DNA of 64,000 bases. Source: Streptomyces griseofuscus. Lineage in GTDB: Bacteria; Actinomycetota; Actinomycetes; Streptomycetales; Streptomycetaceae. The translations under genes and the position numbers were made by a program. The first letter of the stretch is position 1. Each line of letters opens with the position of its first letter. The notes beneath the pieces are model-generated. The model saw nothing but the letters and a program-made list of their open reading frames with translations, did no database searches and was not told where the DNA came from. Below are positions 45,288 to 54,557 of this stretch, piece after piece. Location: positions 2,542,001-2,606,000 of the forward strand of contig NZ_CP051006.1 of assembly GCF_014673495.1 (NCBI RefSeq), read 5' to 3'.

Positions 45288-45580
45288 TCCGGCCCCCTCC
45301 GGTTCAGTGGTCGTACGGACATTGTTTATCCGCCTTGCAGATCATGTGCCCGCACGCGGGCACCATGGCAGTGACGCCGATGGAGCAGGACGCCGTCAAG
45401 TGGCTTCCGGTTGCCCGTCGCTTCCGTTATGCGGCCGATACGCATCCTGACGGGTACCGCTACGACATGTGTACGGCGGCTACCGGATCGTGATGCTCAG
45501 ATCTCCCTCAGATGTGATGACGCAGGTCACAGCCCGTCATTACTGTCCTCCGAAACCGAGGAGGACGGAGCCGTGAAGCG

Positions 45581-46357
45581 ATGACCGAAGTATCGGTGGC
45601 CAAGGAGGACAGGGCCGCTTCCGACGAACTGGTCGTCCTGAAGAGCGTCAACAAGCACTTCGGCGCGTTGCACGTGCTCCAGGACATCGACCTGACGATC
45701 GACCGCGGCGAGGTCGTGGTCGTCATCGGGCCCTCCGGGTCCGGCAAGTCGACCCTGTGCCGCACCATCAACCGCCTGGAGACGATCGACTCGGGCACCA
45801 TCACGATCGACGGCAAGCCCCTGCCGCACGAGGGCCGGGAGCTGGCGCGGCTGCGCGCCGACGTCGGGATGGTCTTCCAGTCCTTCAACCTCTTCGCGCA
45901 CAAGACCGTGCTCGAGAACGTCATGCTGGGCCAGATCAAGGTCCGCAAGGCCGACAAGAAGCAGGCCGAGGAGAAAGCGCGGGCCCTGCTCGACCGGGTC
46001 GGCGTGGGCACCCAGGCGGACAAGTACCCCGCCCAGCTGTCCGGCGGCCAGCAGCAGCGTGTCGCCATCGCCCGGGCGCTGGCGATGAACCCGAAGGTCA
46101 TGCTCTTCGACGAGCCGACCTCGGCCCTCGACCCCGAGATGATCAATGAAGTCCTGGACGTCATGCGGCAGCTGGCGCGCGAGGGCATGACGATGATCGT
46201 CGTCACCCATGAGATGGGCTTCGCGCGCTCGGCCGCCAACCGGGTGGTGTTCATGGCGGACGGCCGGATCGTCGAACAGGCCGCGCCCGACCAGTTCTTC
46301 AGCAACCCGCGCAGCGACCGGGCCAAGGACTTCCTGTCCAAGATCCTGCACCACTGA
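45581..46357 (+). CDS. gluA: glutamate ABC transporter ATP-binding protein
   Basis: 258 residues. Walker [10 protein letters not shown], signature [15 protein letters not shown], Walker [12 protein letters not shown] and the switch His in VVTHEMGF are all intact. First of gluABCD, a polar amino-acid ABC importer. GGAGGACGGAG precedes the ATG; a GTG eight bases earlier is not in frame. The promoter region at 45288-45580 holds TCAGATCTCCCTCAGATGT, repeated halves that could be GluR sites. Confidence 0.94.
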   Translation: MTEVSVAKEDRAASDELVVLKSVNKHFGALHVLQDIDLTIDRGEVVVVIGPSGSGKSTLCRTINRLETIDSGTITIDGKPLPHEGRELARLRADVGMVFQSFNLFAHKTVLENVMLGQIKVRKADKKQAEEKARALLDRVGVGTQADKYPAQLSGGQQQRVAIARALAMNPKVMLFDEPTSALDPEMINEVLDVMRQLAREGMTMIVVTHEMGFARSAANRVVFMADGRIVEQAAPDQFFSNPRSDRAKDFLSKILHH

Positions 46358-46438
46358 GGCCGCGGGCGGCCGTCGCAGGCGCCTGGATCGATTTCTCCCG
46401 ACGGGCCTCGTCCCGCACCACTTCGAAGGATGTTCAGC

Positions 46439-47272
46439 ATGCAGCTCCGCAAGGTCACCGCCGCCTCGGCCGCCGTCCTCGCCCTCAGCCTCGCCGCCAC
46501 CGCGTGCGGCGGCGACAAGAAGGACGACAACGGGTCCTCCGGCGGCAAGAAGATCGCCATCGGCATCAAGTTCGACCAGCCCGGCCTCGGCCAGAAAACG
46601 CCGCAGGGCTACGCGGGTTTCGATGTCGACGTGGCCACCTATGTCGCCAAGAAGCTCGGCTACGGCCCGGACCAGATCGAGTGGAAGGAGTCGAAGAGCG
46701 CCGACCGCGAGACCATGCTCCAGCGCGGTGACGTCCAGTTCATCGCCGCCACGTACTCGATCACCCCGGAGCGCGAGCAGAAGGTCGACTTCGCCGGCCC
46801 GTACCTGCTGGCCCACCAGGACGTGCTGCTGCGCGCCGACGAGACGGCCATCAAGGCGCCGAAGGACCTGAACGGCAAGAAGCTGTGTTCGGTCTCCGGC
46901 TCGACCTCGGCCCAGAACCTCAAGGCCAAGCTGAACCTCAAGACCGACCTCGTCACGTACCCGACCTACTCGGCGTGTCTCTCCGGTCTCCAGAGCGGCG
47001 CCATCGACGCCCTCACCACGGACGACTCGATCCTCGCGGGTTACGCCGCCCAGGCCCAGTTCAAGGGCAAGTTCAAGCTCGGCAACTTCAAGATGACCAA
47101 CGAGAACTACGGGATCGGCGTCAAGAAGGGCAGCGACCTCAAGGCGAAGATCAACACGGCCCTGGAGTCGATGGTCTCCGACGGGTCCTGGGCCGCGGCC
47201 GTGAAGAAGAACTTCGGTCCGGCCGACTACAAGAACGAGCCCGCGCCGAAGATCGGCGACGTCAAGAGCTGA
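46439..47272 (+). CDS. gluB: glutamate-binding lipoprotein
   Basis: 277 residues from the ATG of MQLRKVTAASA, with AAGGA eight bases upstream; an ATG nine bases earlier is less likely. Lipobox LAATACGGD near residue 20-25 anchors it outside the membrane. Periplasmic-binding-protein fold 3 with QPGLGQKTPQGYAGFDVDVA. It delivers glutamate to GluCD. Confidence 0.93.
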   Translation: MQLRKVTAASAAVLALSLAATACGGDKKDDNGSSGGKKIAIGIKFDQPGLGQKTPQGYAGFDVDVATYVAKKLGYGPDQIEWKESKSADRETMLQRGDVQFIAATYSITPEREQKVDFAGPYLLAHQDVLLRADETAIKAPKDLNGKKLCSVSGSTSAQNLKAKLNLKTDLVTYPTYSACLSGLQSGAIDALTTDDSILAGYAAQAQFKGKFKLGNFKMTNENYGIGVKKGSDLKAKINTALESMVSDGSWAAAVKKNFGPADYKNEPAPKIGDVKS

Positions 47273-47351
47273 GGCAACGCCCTGCCGGTGCGCCGCCTTT
47301 GACGACGGCGGCGCACCGTGGGCATCCCTACACGCGGAAGCGCGGGAGATC

Positions 47352-48017
47352 GTGTTCGACTTTCTTGGACATTACGACGTACTGGGCGCCTTCTGGACGA
47401 CGGTGCAGCTCACCCTGCTGTCGGCCGTGGGCTCCCTGGTCTGGGGCACCCTGCTGGCCGCCATGCGGGTGGGCCCGGTACCGCTGATGCGCGGTTTCGC
47501 CACCGCCTATGTGAACATCGTGCGGAACATCCCGCTCACGGTGATCATTCTGTTCTCCTCGCTCGGTCTGAACCAGACGCTGGGCATCAGTCTGGGCGCC
47601 AAGGGCTTCGACGCGATCAACTTCCGGCTGGCCGTGCTCGGTCTGATCGTCTACACCTCGGCCTTCGTGTGCGAGGCGATCCGGGCCGGCATCAACACGG
47701 TGCCGGTCGGCCAGGCGGAGGCGGCACGGGCCATCGGTCTCAGCTTCTCCCAGGTGCTGGGCCTGGTCGTGCTCCCGCAGGCCTTCCGCGCGACCGTCGG
47801 ACCGCTGACCAACGTACTGATCGCGCTGACGAAGAACACGACGGTGGCCGCCGCGATCAACGTGGCGGAGGCGGCCCTGCTGATGAAGAAGATGATCGAG
47901 AACGAGGCGCAGCTGATGTCGATCTCGGCGGTCATCGCCTTCGGCTTCGTCTGCCTGACCCTGCCGACCGGCCTGATCCTCGGCTGGGTGGGCAAGAAGG
48001 TGGCGGTGAAGCGATGA
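47352..48017 (+). CDS. gluC: glutamate ABC transporter permease
   Basis: 221 residues, about five membrane helices (FWTTVQLTLLSAVGSLVWGTLLA at the start). The EAA loop EAARAIGLSFSQVLGLVVLPQAF contacts the ATPase. It overlaps gluD by four bases (ATGA). Confidence 0.94.
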   Translation: MFDFLGHYDVLGAFWTTVQLTLLSAVGSLVWGTLLAAMRVGPVPLMRGFATAYVNIVRNIPLTVIILFSSLGLNQTLGISLGAKGFDAINFRLAVLGLIVYTSAFVCEAIRAGINTVPVGQAEAARAIGLSFSQVLGLVVLPQAFRATVGPLTNVLIALTKNTTVAAAINVAEAALLMKKMIENEAQLMSISAVIAFGFVCLTLPTGLILGWVGKKVAVKR

Positions 48018-48949
48018 CTTCCGTCCTGTACGACGCTCCGGGGCCCCGCGCCAAGCGGCGCAACGTCCTGTACACGGCGGCCTTCCTGGTCGTCCTCGCG
48101 GCCCTCCTCTGGTGGGTTTACAGCGCCCTCAGCGACAAAGGCCAGCTGGACTGGGCCCTGTGGAAGCCCTTCTTCTCCGGCTCCGAGGCGTACACCACGT
48201 ACATCTGGCCGGGCCTCCAGAAGACCCTGGAGGCGGCGGCGCTGGCGATGGTCATCGCGCTTCCGCTGGGCGCGGTCCTCGGCATCGCACGGCTCTCGGA
48301 CCACGCCTGGGTGCGGGTGATCGCCGCGGTCCTGGTCGAGTTCTTCCGCGCGATCCCCGTACTGGTCCTGATGATCTTCGGGCTCGCGCTCTTCGCCCAG
48401 TACACCGATGTCAGTTCGGACGACCGGCCGTTCTACGCGGTCGTCACCGGACTGGTGCTGTACAACGCGTCGGTGCTCGCGGAGATCGTCCGCGCGGGCA
48501 TCCTCTCGCTGCCCAAGGGCCAGTCCGAGGCGGCCCTGGCGATCGGTCTGCGCAAGGGCCAGCTGATGCGGCTCGTGCTGCTGCCGCAGTCGGTCACCGT
48601 GATGCTCCCGGCGATCGTCAGCCAGCTGGTGGTCATCGTGAAGGACACCGCCCTCGGTGGCGCGGTCCTCACCTTCCCCGAACTGCTGGCCTCGGCCAAC
48701 ACGATGAGCGGCTACTACGGCAACTTCATCGCCTCGCTCACCGTCGTGGCCGTGATCTACGTGCTCATCAACTTCTCGCTGACCTCCTTCGCGCACTGGC
48801 TGGAGGGCCGGCTGCGGCGGGGCAAGAAGTCGACCGGCGCGGTGCTGGGCGCGCAGGACGTGGCGCACATCGCGGGCACGGCGGCGACCGGCGCGGATCC
48901 GGCCGGTCATCCCTCCGGCATCGGTGACATCAACGGCACCAAGAAATGA
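48014..48949 (+). CDS. gluD: glutamate ABC transporter permease
   Basis: 311 residues, one extra N-terminal helix (NVLYTAAFLVVLAALLWWVYSAL) then the usual permease core. The EAA loop reads EAALAIGLRKGQLMRLVLLPQS. The C-terminal 40 residues are an Ala/Gly-rich cytoplasmic tail. Translationally coupled to gluC. Followed by a 12-bp stem terminator. Confidence 0.94.
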   Translation: MTSVLYDAPGPRAKRRNVLYTAAFLVVLAALLWWVYSALSDKGQLDWALWKPFFSGSEAYTTYIWPGLQKTLEAAALAMVIALPLGAVLGIARLSDHAWVRVIAAVLVEFFRAIPVLVLMIFGLALFAQYTDVSSDDRPFYAVVTGLVLYNASVLAEIVRAGILSLPKGQSEAALAIGLRKGQLMRLVLLPQSVTVMLPAIVSQLVVIVKDTALGGAVLTFPELLASANTMSGYYGNFIASLTVVAVIYVLINFSLTSFAHWLEGRLRRGKKSTGAVLGAQDVAHIAGTAATGADPAGHPSGIGDINGTKK

Positions 48950-48976
48950 CGATCATTCAAGTCCCATGATTGGGCC

Positions 48977-49006
48977 GGGGGCAGTGGCATGATCGCCACT
49001 GCCCCC
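48977..49006 (+). terminator. gluABCD terminator
   Basis: Perfect 12-bp stem GGGGGCAGTGGC with its complement around ATGATC, 28 bp past the gluD stop. Confidence 0.9.
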
Positions 49007-49128
49007 GAGGGTCACTTGACGCATACTCTGCCAATGGGTTGCATACGTTCTGTGATCGTGCACCCGGCCTCACCTTGCTGTTCACCCACTGCCGTCGAGG
49101 CATCGCCGCGGACAGGGGGCGCCGCGCC

Positions 49129-50730
49129 TTGGACCCGGTGATCATCGTCGGAGCGGGGCCCGTCGGGCTCACGCTCGCCCTGGCGCTGGCCCGCCAGGAG
49201 GTGCCGGCCGTCGTCCTGGACGAGGGCCCCGGCAAGGAGGAACCCCGCCCGGCGCGCACCGCCGTACTGCGCCCCGACACGGCCGCGCTGCTGGAACGGC
49301 TGACCGGGACGGCCCTCGACCACCACGGCGTGCGCTGGACCGGCTGGCGCGCGATGCGCCGCCGCCAGGTGGTGAGCGAGATCGCCTTCGCCCCGGACGA
49401 GCCCGCCCCGGTCCATATCGCCCAGCACGTGATCTCGGGCCTGCTGCGGGCGGCCGCCACCGATCAGCCACTGGTGGAGATCGCCGCCGACAGCCGCCTG
49501 GACTCGATCGAGCAGGAGCCCTCCGGCGTCACCGCGCACACCCGGGGCCCCAACGGCACCTATTGGCGCGGGAGTTACCTGGTGGGCTGCGACGGCACCC
49601 GCTCGACCGTGCGCAAGCTCCAGGACATCCGCTTCCCCGGCCGTACGGCGGTGGAGCGGCACGCGGTCGCCGCGCTACGCACGGAACTCCCCTGGACCGA
49701 CCAGGCGTTGCTCCACCGGATGCCGCCATGGCGGTCGTCCGGGCCCTTCGCCGGAGAGGTGACCGCCCGCCCCCTGCCGGACGGCGCCTGGCGGCTGGAC
49801 TGGCTGCTGCCGCCCGGCAAGGACCTCGTCACGCCCGAACTGCTGGTGGCCCGGATCCGCGAGACCCTCGCGGGCTGGACCGACGGTGCCACACCGGCGT
49901 ACGACCTGCTCGACACCGGCGTCCACACGGTGCACCACCGGCTGGCCCGGCGGTGGCGCGACGGCCGTGTCTTCCTCGCGGGGGACGCGGCGCATCTGCT
50001 GGGCGCGCTGGGCACGCAGGGTCTTGACGAGGGGCTGCGGGACGCCGACAACCTCGCCTGGAAGCTGGCCTCCGCCTGGCACCACGGGCCGCACGAGGCG
50101 CTGCTCGACAGCTACCAGGCGGAGCGGCGCGCGGTGGTCGCCGCCCGGCTGCGCGCCACCGACCAGGCGCTGCCGGGGCGGCGCGGCGGGGGCGGGCTGC
50201 GGCACATCGTCCCGGGCACGGCCCGCGGCCACGACGCCCTGCTCACCGACGGCCATCTGGGCCGCGGAGCGCTCGGCGCGCCGGGCGCGTACACCTCCTC
50301 CCCGCTCGCGCCCCGCCACCTTGAGGGCGAGATCCCCGTCGACACCCCGCGCGGCGCCCCGGTGAGCGACGTCCGGGTCACGGCGGAGGACGGCTCCTTC
50401 GTCGGCCTGCGCGACCGCCTCGGCCGCGGCAGGCTGCTCGTGCTGCTGATCGCCCCCGGCACCGGCGTCTGGGACCGCAAGCACTGGGTCTCCGCGGGTG
50501 TGATGCCCCGCCTGGCCGCCGCGGTGACGGCCCTTCCGCACCCGGCCGAGCTGCTGGTCGCCGAGTCCTACCCGGGCGCCCCGGCGCACAGCGTCCTGCT
50601 GGTACGCCCCGACGGCCACCTGGTCACCGCCCTGACCGGCGTCCGCCCCGCCGCCCTGTACGCGGCGGCGGAGGCGGCGGTGGGGGGAGCGGTGGAGGAG
50701 GGGGTGGGGGCGGAGGCGGGGGTGCGTTGA
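49129..50730 (+). CDS. FAD-dependent aromatic monooxygenase
   Basis: About 533 residues from the TTG at 49129 (LDPVIIVGAGPVGLTLAL); the longer frame from 48970 would begin inside the gluD terminator, though other starts between are possible. FAD-binding GxGxxG is at the N terminus, the middle has GCDGTRSTVRKL, and FLAGDAAHLLGALGTQGLDEGLRDADNLAWKL is the second FAD motif. A thioredoxin-like C-terminal domain is present, as in phenol-hydroxylase-like enzymes (MhpA type). The substrate is unknown, and no pathway gene is adjacent. The last 15 residues are low-complexity. Confidence 0.86.
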   Translation: MDPVIIVGAGPVGLTLALALARQEVPAVVLDEGPGKEEPRPARTAVLRPDTAALLERLTGTALDHHGVRWTGWRAMRRRQVVSEIAFAPDEPAPVHIAQHVISGLLRAAATDQPLVEIAADSRLDSIEQEPSGVTAHTRGPNGTYWRGSYLVGCDGTRSTVRKLQDIRFPGRTAVERHAVAALRTELPWTDQALLHRMPPWRSSGPFAGEVTARPLPDGAWRLDWLLPPGKDLVTPELLVARIRETLAGWTDGATPAYDLLDTGVHTVHHRLARRWRDGRVFLAGDAAHLLGALGTQGLDEGLRDADNLAWKLASAWHHGPHEALLDSYQAERRAVVAARLRATDQALPGRRGGGGLRHIVPGTARGHDALLTDGHLGRGALGAPGAYTSSPLAPRHLEGEIPVDTPRGAPVSDVRVTAEDGSFVGLRDRLGRGRLLVLLIAPGTGVWDRKHWVSAGVMPRLAAAVTALPHPAELLVAESYPGAPAHSVLLVRPDGHLVTALTGVRPAALYAAAEAAVGGAVEEGVGAEAGVR

Positions 50731-51052
50731 GGGAGCGGCGGGGAGGGGCCGCCCGGCGGGGGTGGTTCTGGGGGGCTCGGTGGGGGCGGGTGCGGTTCGC
50801 GGTGTTGAGGTGCAGCTCGGGGCGTTGACCAGCGTCGGCCCGAGGCGCGTTGCCGTTGCCCAAGGGGGCCGACTCGGAGCGCGCACGGGACGCGCACTCG
50901 TGGCGTGCACCGCCCCTGAGCCCCATGCGCTCCGCTCCCCTCTCCCCCTCGCTCCCCTGTCACTCCCCCTCACTCCCCCGCGCGCCGTCACCCTCCGTCC
51001 ACATCGTGACCGTCTGTTGACCGCCTTTTCGCCGGCGTGCTGTACTCCCGTC
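50731..51052. other. 322-bp gap upstream of the cysteine leader
   Basis: The first 250 bp are strongly skewed (GGGG, then CCCTC runs) and hold no supported gene. The last 40 bp carry the promoter candidate at 51017-51046. Confidence 0.5.
51017..51046 (+). promoter_or_regulatory. promoter candidate for the leader and cysteine dioxygenase
   Basis: TTGACC (51017) and TGTACT (51041) are 18 bp apart. Transcription would start about 51053, which is the GTG of the leader peptide, so the leader may be translated from a leaderless mRNA. No ribosome binding site precedes that GTG. Confidence 0.55.
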
Positions 51053-51139
51053 GTGACCGACACCTGTGTGCGCCTGTGGCGGAGGGTCCATATGGACCTC
51101 GTCCGCTATGCGGGCTGTGTGTGTCGGCCGTCCTGCTGA
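51053..51139 (+). CDS. cysteine-containing leader peptide (putative attenuator)
   Basis: 28 residues: starts V(M)TDTCVRLWRRVHMDLVRY and ends GCVCRPSC, then TGA. Cys at positions 5, 22, 24 and 28, three of them in the last seven codons. RLWRRVHxDLVR is the pattern of short actinobacterial leader peptides found before sulfur-metabolism genes. Here it precedes cysteine dioxygenase by 70 bp. Ribosome stalling at the Cys codons when cysteine is scarce could control the downstream gene. It is too short for ordinary gene finding. Confidence 0.72.
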   Translation: MTDTCVRLWRRVHMDLVRYAGCVCRPSC

Positions 51140-51209
51140 ATTCGCATCCTCTTTTTTCTCCGGGCGCCGCCGTGTGCCCGTTCCGCGAACCCTCTTCAGG
51201 ACGGTGCAC

Positions 51210-51755
51210 GTGTCCCTCTCGTCCCCCTCGACGTCTCCTTCGGCGTCCCCCGCCACCGGCTCCGCGCCGACCCAGGCGGACCTCCTCGCATTCGTACGGA
51301 GCACGGCGGCCGACGCCGGGCTGCTCGCCTCGCTCCCGCTGGATCCGGAGGGCCGCACCTGGGTACGGCTGGAGGGACCCGGTGGCAGCGAGGCCTGGCT
51401 GATCGGCTGGCCGCCCGGTGCCGGCACCGGATGGCACGACCACGCCGAGTCCGTCGGCGCCTTCCTCACCGCCTCCGGCGAGCTGAAGGAGAACTCGCTC
51501 GCCGCCCGGCTGCCCACCGACGGCTGGAAGACCCTGGAACTCACCGAGGACGTGGACCGCGAGCGCCTGCTGCCCGCGGGACAGGGCCGCGCCTTCGGCC
51601 GCCACCATGTGCACGAGGTCCTCAACGAGTCCCCCGACCGACACGCGATCTCCGTCCACGCCTACTACCCACCGCTCCCCCGCATCCGCCGCTACAGTCG
51701 CTCGGGCCAGGTGCTGCGCCTGGAGCAGGTCGAACGCCCGGAGGACTGGCAGTGA
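51210..51755 (+). CDS. cysteine dioxygenase (cupin)
   Basis: About 181 residues from a GTG (51204 is also possible). Type I cysteine dioxygenase oxidises cysteine to cysteine sulfinate with Fe(II). The metal-site motif is WHDHAESVGAFLTASGEL (His76, His78), and the third His is in GRHHVHEVLNES. HAISVHAYYPPLP follows. The gene is preceded by a Cys-rich leader peptide and overlaps a rhodanese gene (GTGA), so it probably manages excess cysteine sulfur. Confidence 0.9.
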   Translation: MSLSSPSTSPSASPATGSAPTQADLLAFVRSTAADAGLLASLPLDPEGRTWVRLEGPGGSEAWLIGWPPGAGTGWHDHAESVGAFLTASGELKENSLAARLPTDGWKTLELTEDVDRERLLPAGQGRAFGRHHVHEVLNESPDRHAISVHAYYPPLPRIRRYSRSGQVLRLEQVERPEDWQ

Positions 51756-52165
51756 GCGCCGCCCCGCACCAACACCCGGTCGGCATCGACGAGTTGCTGG
51801 AGCGGGTCCGCACCGGCTACCGGCGCGTCGAAGCGCGGGAGGCGTACGACACGGCGCGCGCCGGTGAGGCCCTGCTGGTCGACATCCGGTACGCGGCCCT
51901 GCGTGAGCGGGACGGGCTGATCCCCGGCGCCGTCGTCGTCGAGCGCAACGAGCTGGAGTGGCGCCTGGACCCCCGAGGCAGCCACCGCCTCCCCGAGGCC
52001 ACCGGGCACGATCTGCGCATCGTGCTGATCTGCAACGAGGGCTACGCCTCCTCCCTCGCCGCCGCCTCCCTCCACCAACTCGGCCTGCACCGGGCCACCG
52101 ACCTGGTCGGCGGCTTCCAGTCCTGGCGCTCGGCCGGCCTGCCGGTGACCCCACCGGGAGCCTGA
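51752..52165 (+). CDS. rhodanese-like sulfurtransferase
   Basis: 137 residues, single rhodanese domain. The active-site loop has the catalytic Cys in VLICNEGYASSLAAASL. LLVDIRYAALRERDGLIPGAVVVERNELEW is the usual N-terminal part. It is translationally coupled to cysteine dioxygenase (GTGA), so it likely handles sulfur (persulfide or thiosulfate) from cysteine turnover. Confidence 0.9.
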   Translation: MSAAPHQHPVGIDELLERVRTGYRRVEAREAYDTARAGEALLVDIRYAALRERDGLIPGAVVVERNELEWRLDPRGSHRLPEATGHDLRIVLICNEGYASSLAAASLHQLGLHRATDLVGGFQSWRSAGLPVTPPGA

Positions 52166-52354
52166 CCGCGCGCTCGCGGATCCAGGGGTACCGGCACGTT
52201 ACGGCGACCCGTCGTCCTGGATCGGGACAATCCCCCGCCGGCGCCCCCTGTGAGTACACCCCGTCGCCGCAACCATCGCCGTCGTCCCCGGACGGAACAC
52301 CTCGTCGCCACGCCCCGTCGGCTCACCCGCCCCCCGATGCGCCATCAGAAGCCG

Positions 52355-53173
52355 TCAGAAGTCAGACTCCCCGAGAAAGTCCGCGTCCTCACCCTCCTCC
52401 TCCAACGCCCGGCGCACGACGCGCAGGGACATCCCCTCGGGGTAGCCCTTGCGGGCAAGCATGCCGGCGAGGCGGCGGATGCGTTTGTCGCGGTCGAGGC
52501 CCCGAGTGGCGCGCAGCTTGCGGGCGACGAGTTCCCGGGCGGTCTCCTCCTCCTGGTCGGAGTCGAGTTGCCCGACCGCCTCCTCGATCAGCGTCGAGTC
52601 GACCCCCTTGGTACGCAGCTCCCGGGCGAGGGCCCGCCGGGCCAGCCCCCGGCCATGGTGCCGGGACTCCACCCAGGCATCCGCGAACGCGCCGTCGTCG
52701 ATCAGTCCGACCTCCTCGAACCGCGACAGCACCTCCTCGGCCACGTCCTCGGGGATCTCCCGCTTGCGCAGGGCGTCCGCGAGCTGCTTGCGGGTGCGTG
52801 GGGTCCCGGTGAGCAGGCGCAGGCAGATCGCCCGTGCCCGCTCAGCCGGGTCTCCCGAAGGCTCCCCCCGCTCGGCCCTCGACGAGGAGGGGCCGCCTTC
52901 GTCCTCACCGGCACCGGACGGCTGCTCCCCGAAGCCACGCCGTCGACGGCCCCGCCTCCGGCCGCCCCGGGAGCCGGGACCGATCGAGCCGCCCCCGTAC
53001 GGCTCACCGCTCCCGTCGCCCGACAGGGCACCGTCCCCGTATGCGTCGTCTCCACCGGCCGTGTACGCGTCGTCACCGCCCGGGGCATACGCCGGGTGCT
53101 CCCCGGTGCCCCTCCCCCGTGAGGCACCGGGGGTGGCGTACTCGTACTCGGACCAGTCGGTTCGTCGTGTCAC
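52355..53173 (-). CDS. recX: RecA regulator RecX
   Basis: 272 residues. The first 100 are a Gly/Asp/Arg-rich extension, common in streptomycetes. The core has three-helix repeats (AICLRLLTGTPRTRKQLADALRKREIPEDVAEEVLSRFEEVGLI) and LVARKLRATRGLDRDKRIRRLAGMLARKGY. It limits RecA filament growth. Two bases after the recA stop, so one transcript. Confidence 0.95.
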   Translation of the reverse strand: MTRRTDWSEYEYATPGASRGRGTGEHPAYAPGGDDAYTAGGDDAYGDGALSGDGSGEPYGGGSIGPGSRGGRRRGRRRRGFGEQPSGAGEDEGGPSSSRAERGEPSGDPAERARAICLRLLTGTPRTRKQLADALRKREIPEDVAEEVLSRFEEVGLIDDGAFADAWVESRHHGRGLARRALARELRTKGVDSTLIEEAVGQLDSDQEEETARELVARKLRATRGLDRDKRIRRLAGMLARKGYPEGMSLRVVRRALEEEGEDADFLGESDF

Positions 53174-53175
53174 GG

Positions 53176-54300
53176 TCAGCTCTTGACAGCGGCGGCCTTG
53201 GGCTTGGTGGCCTTGACGGCGGGGGCGGCTGCCGTCTTGGCGGTGTCCTCGGCCGGGGCGGCACCCGCGGCGTCCGCACCGGGCTCGGCCGACGGCTCCT
53301 CCGGCCGGACACCCACGCCCAGCTTCTCCTTGATCTTCCTCTCGATCTCGTTGGCCAGGTCGGGATTGTCCTTGAGGAAGTTGCGCGCGTTCTCCTTGCC
53401 CTGGCCGAGCTGGTCGCCCTCGTACGTGTACCAGGCGCCGGCCTTGCGGACGAAGCCGTGCTCCACGCCCATGTCGATCAGACCGCCCTCGCGGCTGATG
53501 CCCTGGCCGTAGAGGATGTCGAACTCGGCCTGCTTGAAGGGGGGCGCGACCTTGTTCTTGACGACCTTGCAGCGGGTGCGGTTGCCGACCGCCTCGGTGC
53601 CGTCCTTCAGGGTCTCGATGCGGCGGATGTCGATGCGCACCGAGGCGTAGAACTTCAGCGCCCGGCCACCGGTCGTGGTCTCCGGGGAGCCGAACATGAC
53701 GCCGATCTTCTCGCGGAGCTGGTTGATGAAGATGGCGGTGGTCTTGGACTGGTTGAGCGCGCTGGTGATCTTCCGCAGCGCCTGGCTCATCAGACGGGCC
53801 TGGAGACCGACGTGGCTGTCGCCCATCTCGCCCTCGATCTCCGCGCGCGGCACGAGCGCGGCGACGGAGTCGATGACGATCAGGTCGAGCGCGCCGGAGC
53901 GGACCAGCATGTCCACGATCTCCAGCGCCTGCTCGCCGTTGTCCGGCTGCGACAGGATCAGGTTGTCGATGTCGACGCCCAGCTTGCGCGCGTACTCGGG
54001 GTCGAGGGCGTGCTCGGCGTCCACGAACGCGACCTGGCCGCCGGCCTTCTGCGCGTTCGCCACGGCGTGCAGTGTCAGGGTCGTCTTACCGGAGGACTCC
54101 GGTCCATAGATCTCCACGACACGGCCGCGCGGCAGGCCGCCGACACCGAGGGCCACGTCGAGCGCGGTCGAGCCGGTCGGGATGACCTCGATGGGCTCCC
54201 TCGACCGCTCGCCCATGCGCATGACCGCGCCCTTGCCGAATTGTCGTTCAATCTGTGCGAGCGCGGCGTCGAGCGCCTTCTCGCGGTCGGTTCCTGCCAT
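53176..54300 (-). CDS. recA: recombinase RecA
   Basis: 374 residues from the ATG of [14 protein letters not shown]; earlier starts belong to the promoter region. Walker [11 protein letters not shown], the MAW region, [18 protein letters not shown] and the DNA-binding loops with [25 protein letters not shown] are intact. The acidic C-terminal tail ends KPKAAAVKS. Single-strand DNA-bound RecA drives LexA cleavage; lexA is also in this window. Upstream has an SOS box. Confidence 0.97.
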   Translation of the reverse strand: MAGTDREKALDAALAQIERQFGKGAVMRMGERSREPIEVIPTGSTALDVALGVGGLPRGRVVEIYGPESSGKTTLTLHAVANAQKAGGQVAFVDAEHALDPEYARKLGVDIDNLILSQPDNGEQALEIVDMLVRSGALDLIVIDSVAALVPRAEIEGEMGDSHVGLQARLMSQALRKITSALNQSKTTAIFINQLREKIGVMFGSPETTTGGRALKFYASVRIDIRRIETLKDGTEAVGNRTRCKVVKNKVAPPFKQAEFDILYGQGISREGGLIDMGVEHGFVRKAGAWYTYEGDQLGQGKENARNFLKDNPDLANEIERKIKEKLGVGVRPEEPSAEPGADAAGAAPAEDTAKTAAAPAVKATKPKAAAVKS

Positions 54301-54463
54301 GGGTTCCACCCGGTTTGCTTGAGTCGATCGCTTCACGTCAAAGACGCTAACGCCTGCCACTGACAATGCGCCCCGACGCCGGCCCGGCCTGTGGATAACC
54401 AGGGTGCATATCCACCCAAGCCATGACCAAATCCCCGGTCCACTGCCTCGCCGGAGCCTTCAT

Positions 54464-54491
54464 GAGAATGGATGTTCGATTTTTGTGTCAA
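54464..54491 (-). promoter_or_regulatory. recA promoter with SOS box
   Basis: On the minus strand, -35 TTGACA (54491-54486) is followed by TCGAACATCCATTCTC (54479-54464), an SOS box with one core mismatch to GAAC-N4-GTTC. It lies about 165 bp upstream of the recA start and should be bound by LexA. Confidence 0.8.
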
Positions 54492-54521
54492 GCGACACCC
54501 CGTCGTGTCGGGATGTCGCTT
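54490..54521 (-). terminator. hairpin between the AI-2E family gene and the recA promoter
   Basis: AAGCGACA paired with TGTCGCTT, 37 bp past the AI-2E family gene stop. It may be its terminator; it touches the recA -35 box. Confidence 0.5.
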
Positions 54522-54557
54522 CGAGAGTCGCGGTACGGGAGAGCCCGGGGGAGCCCG

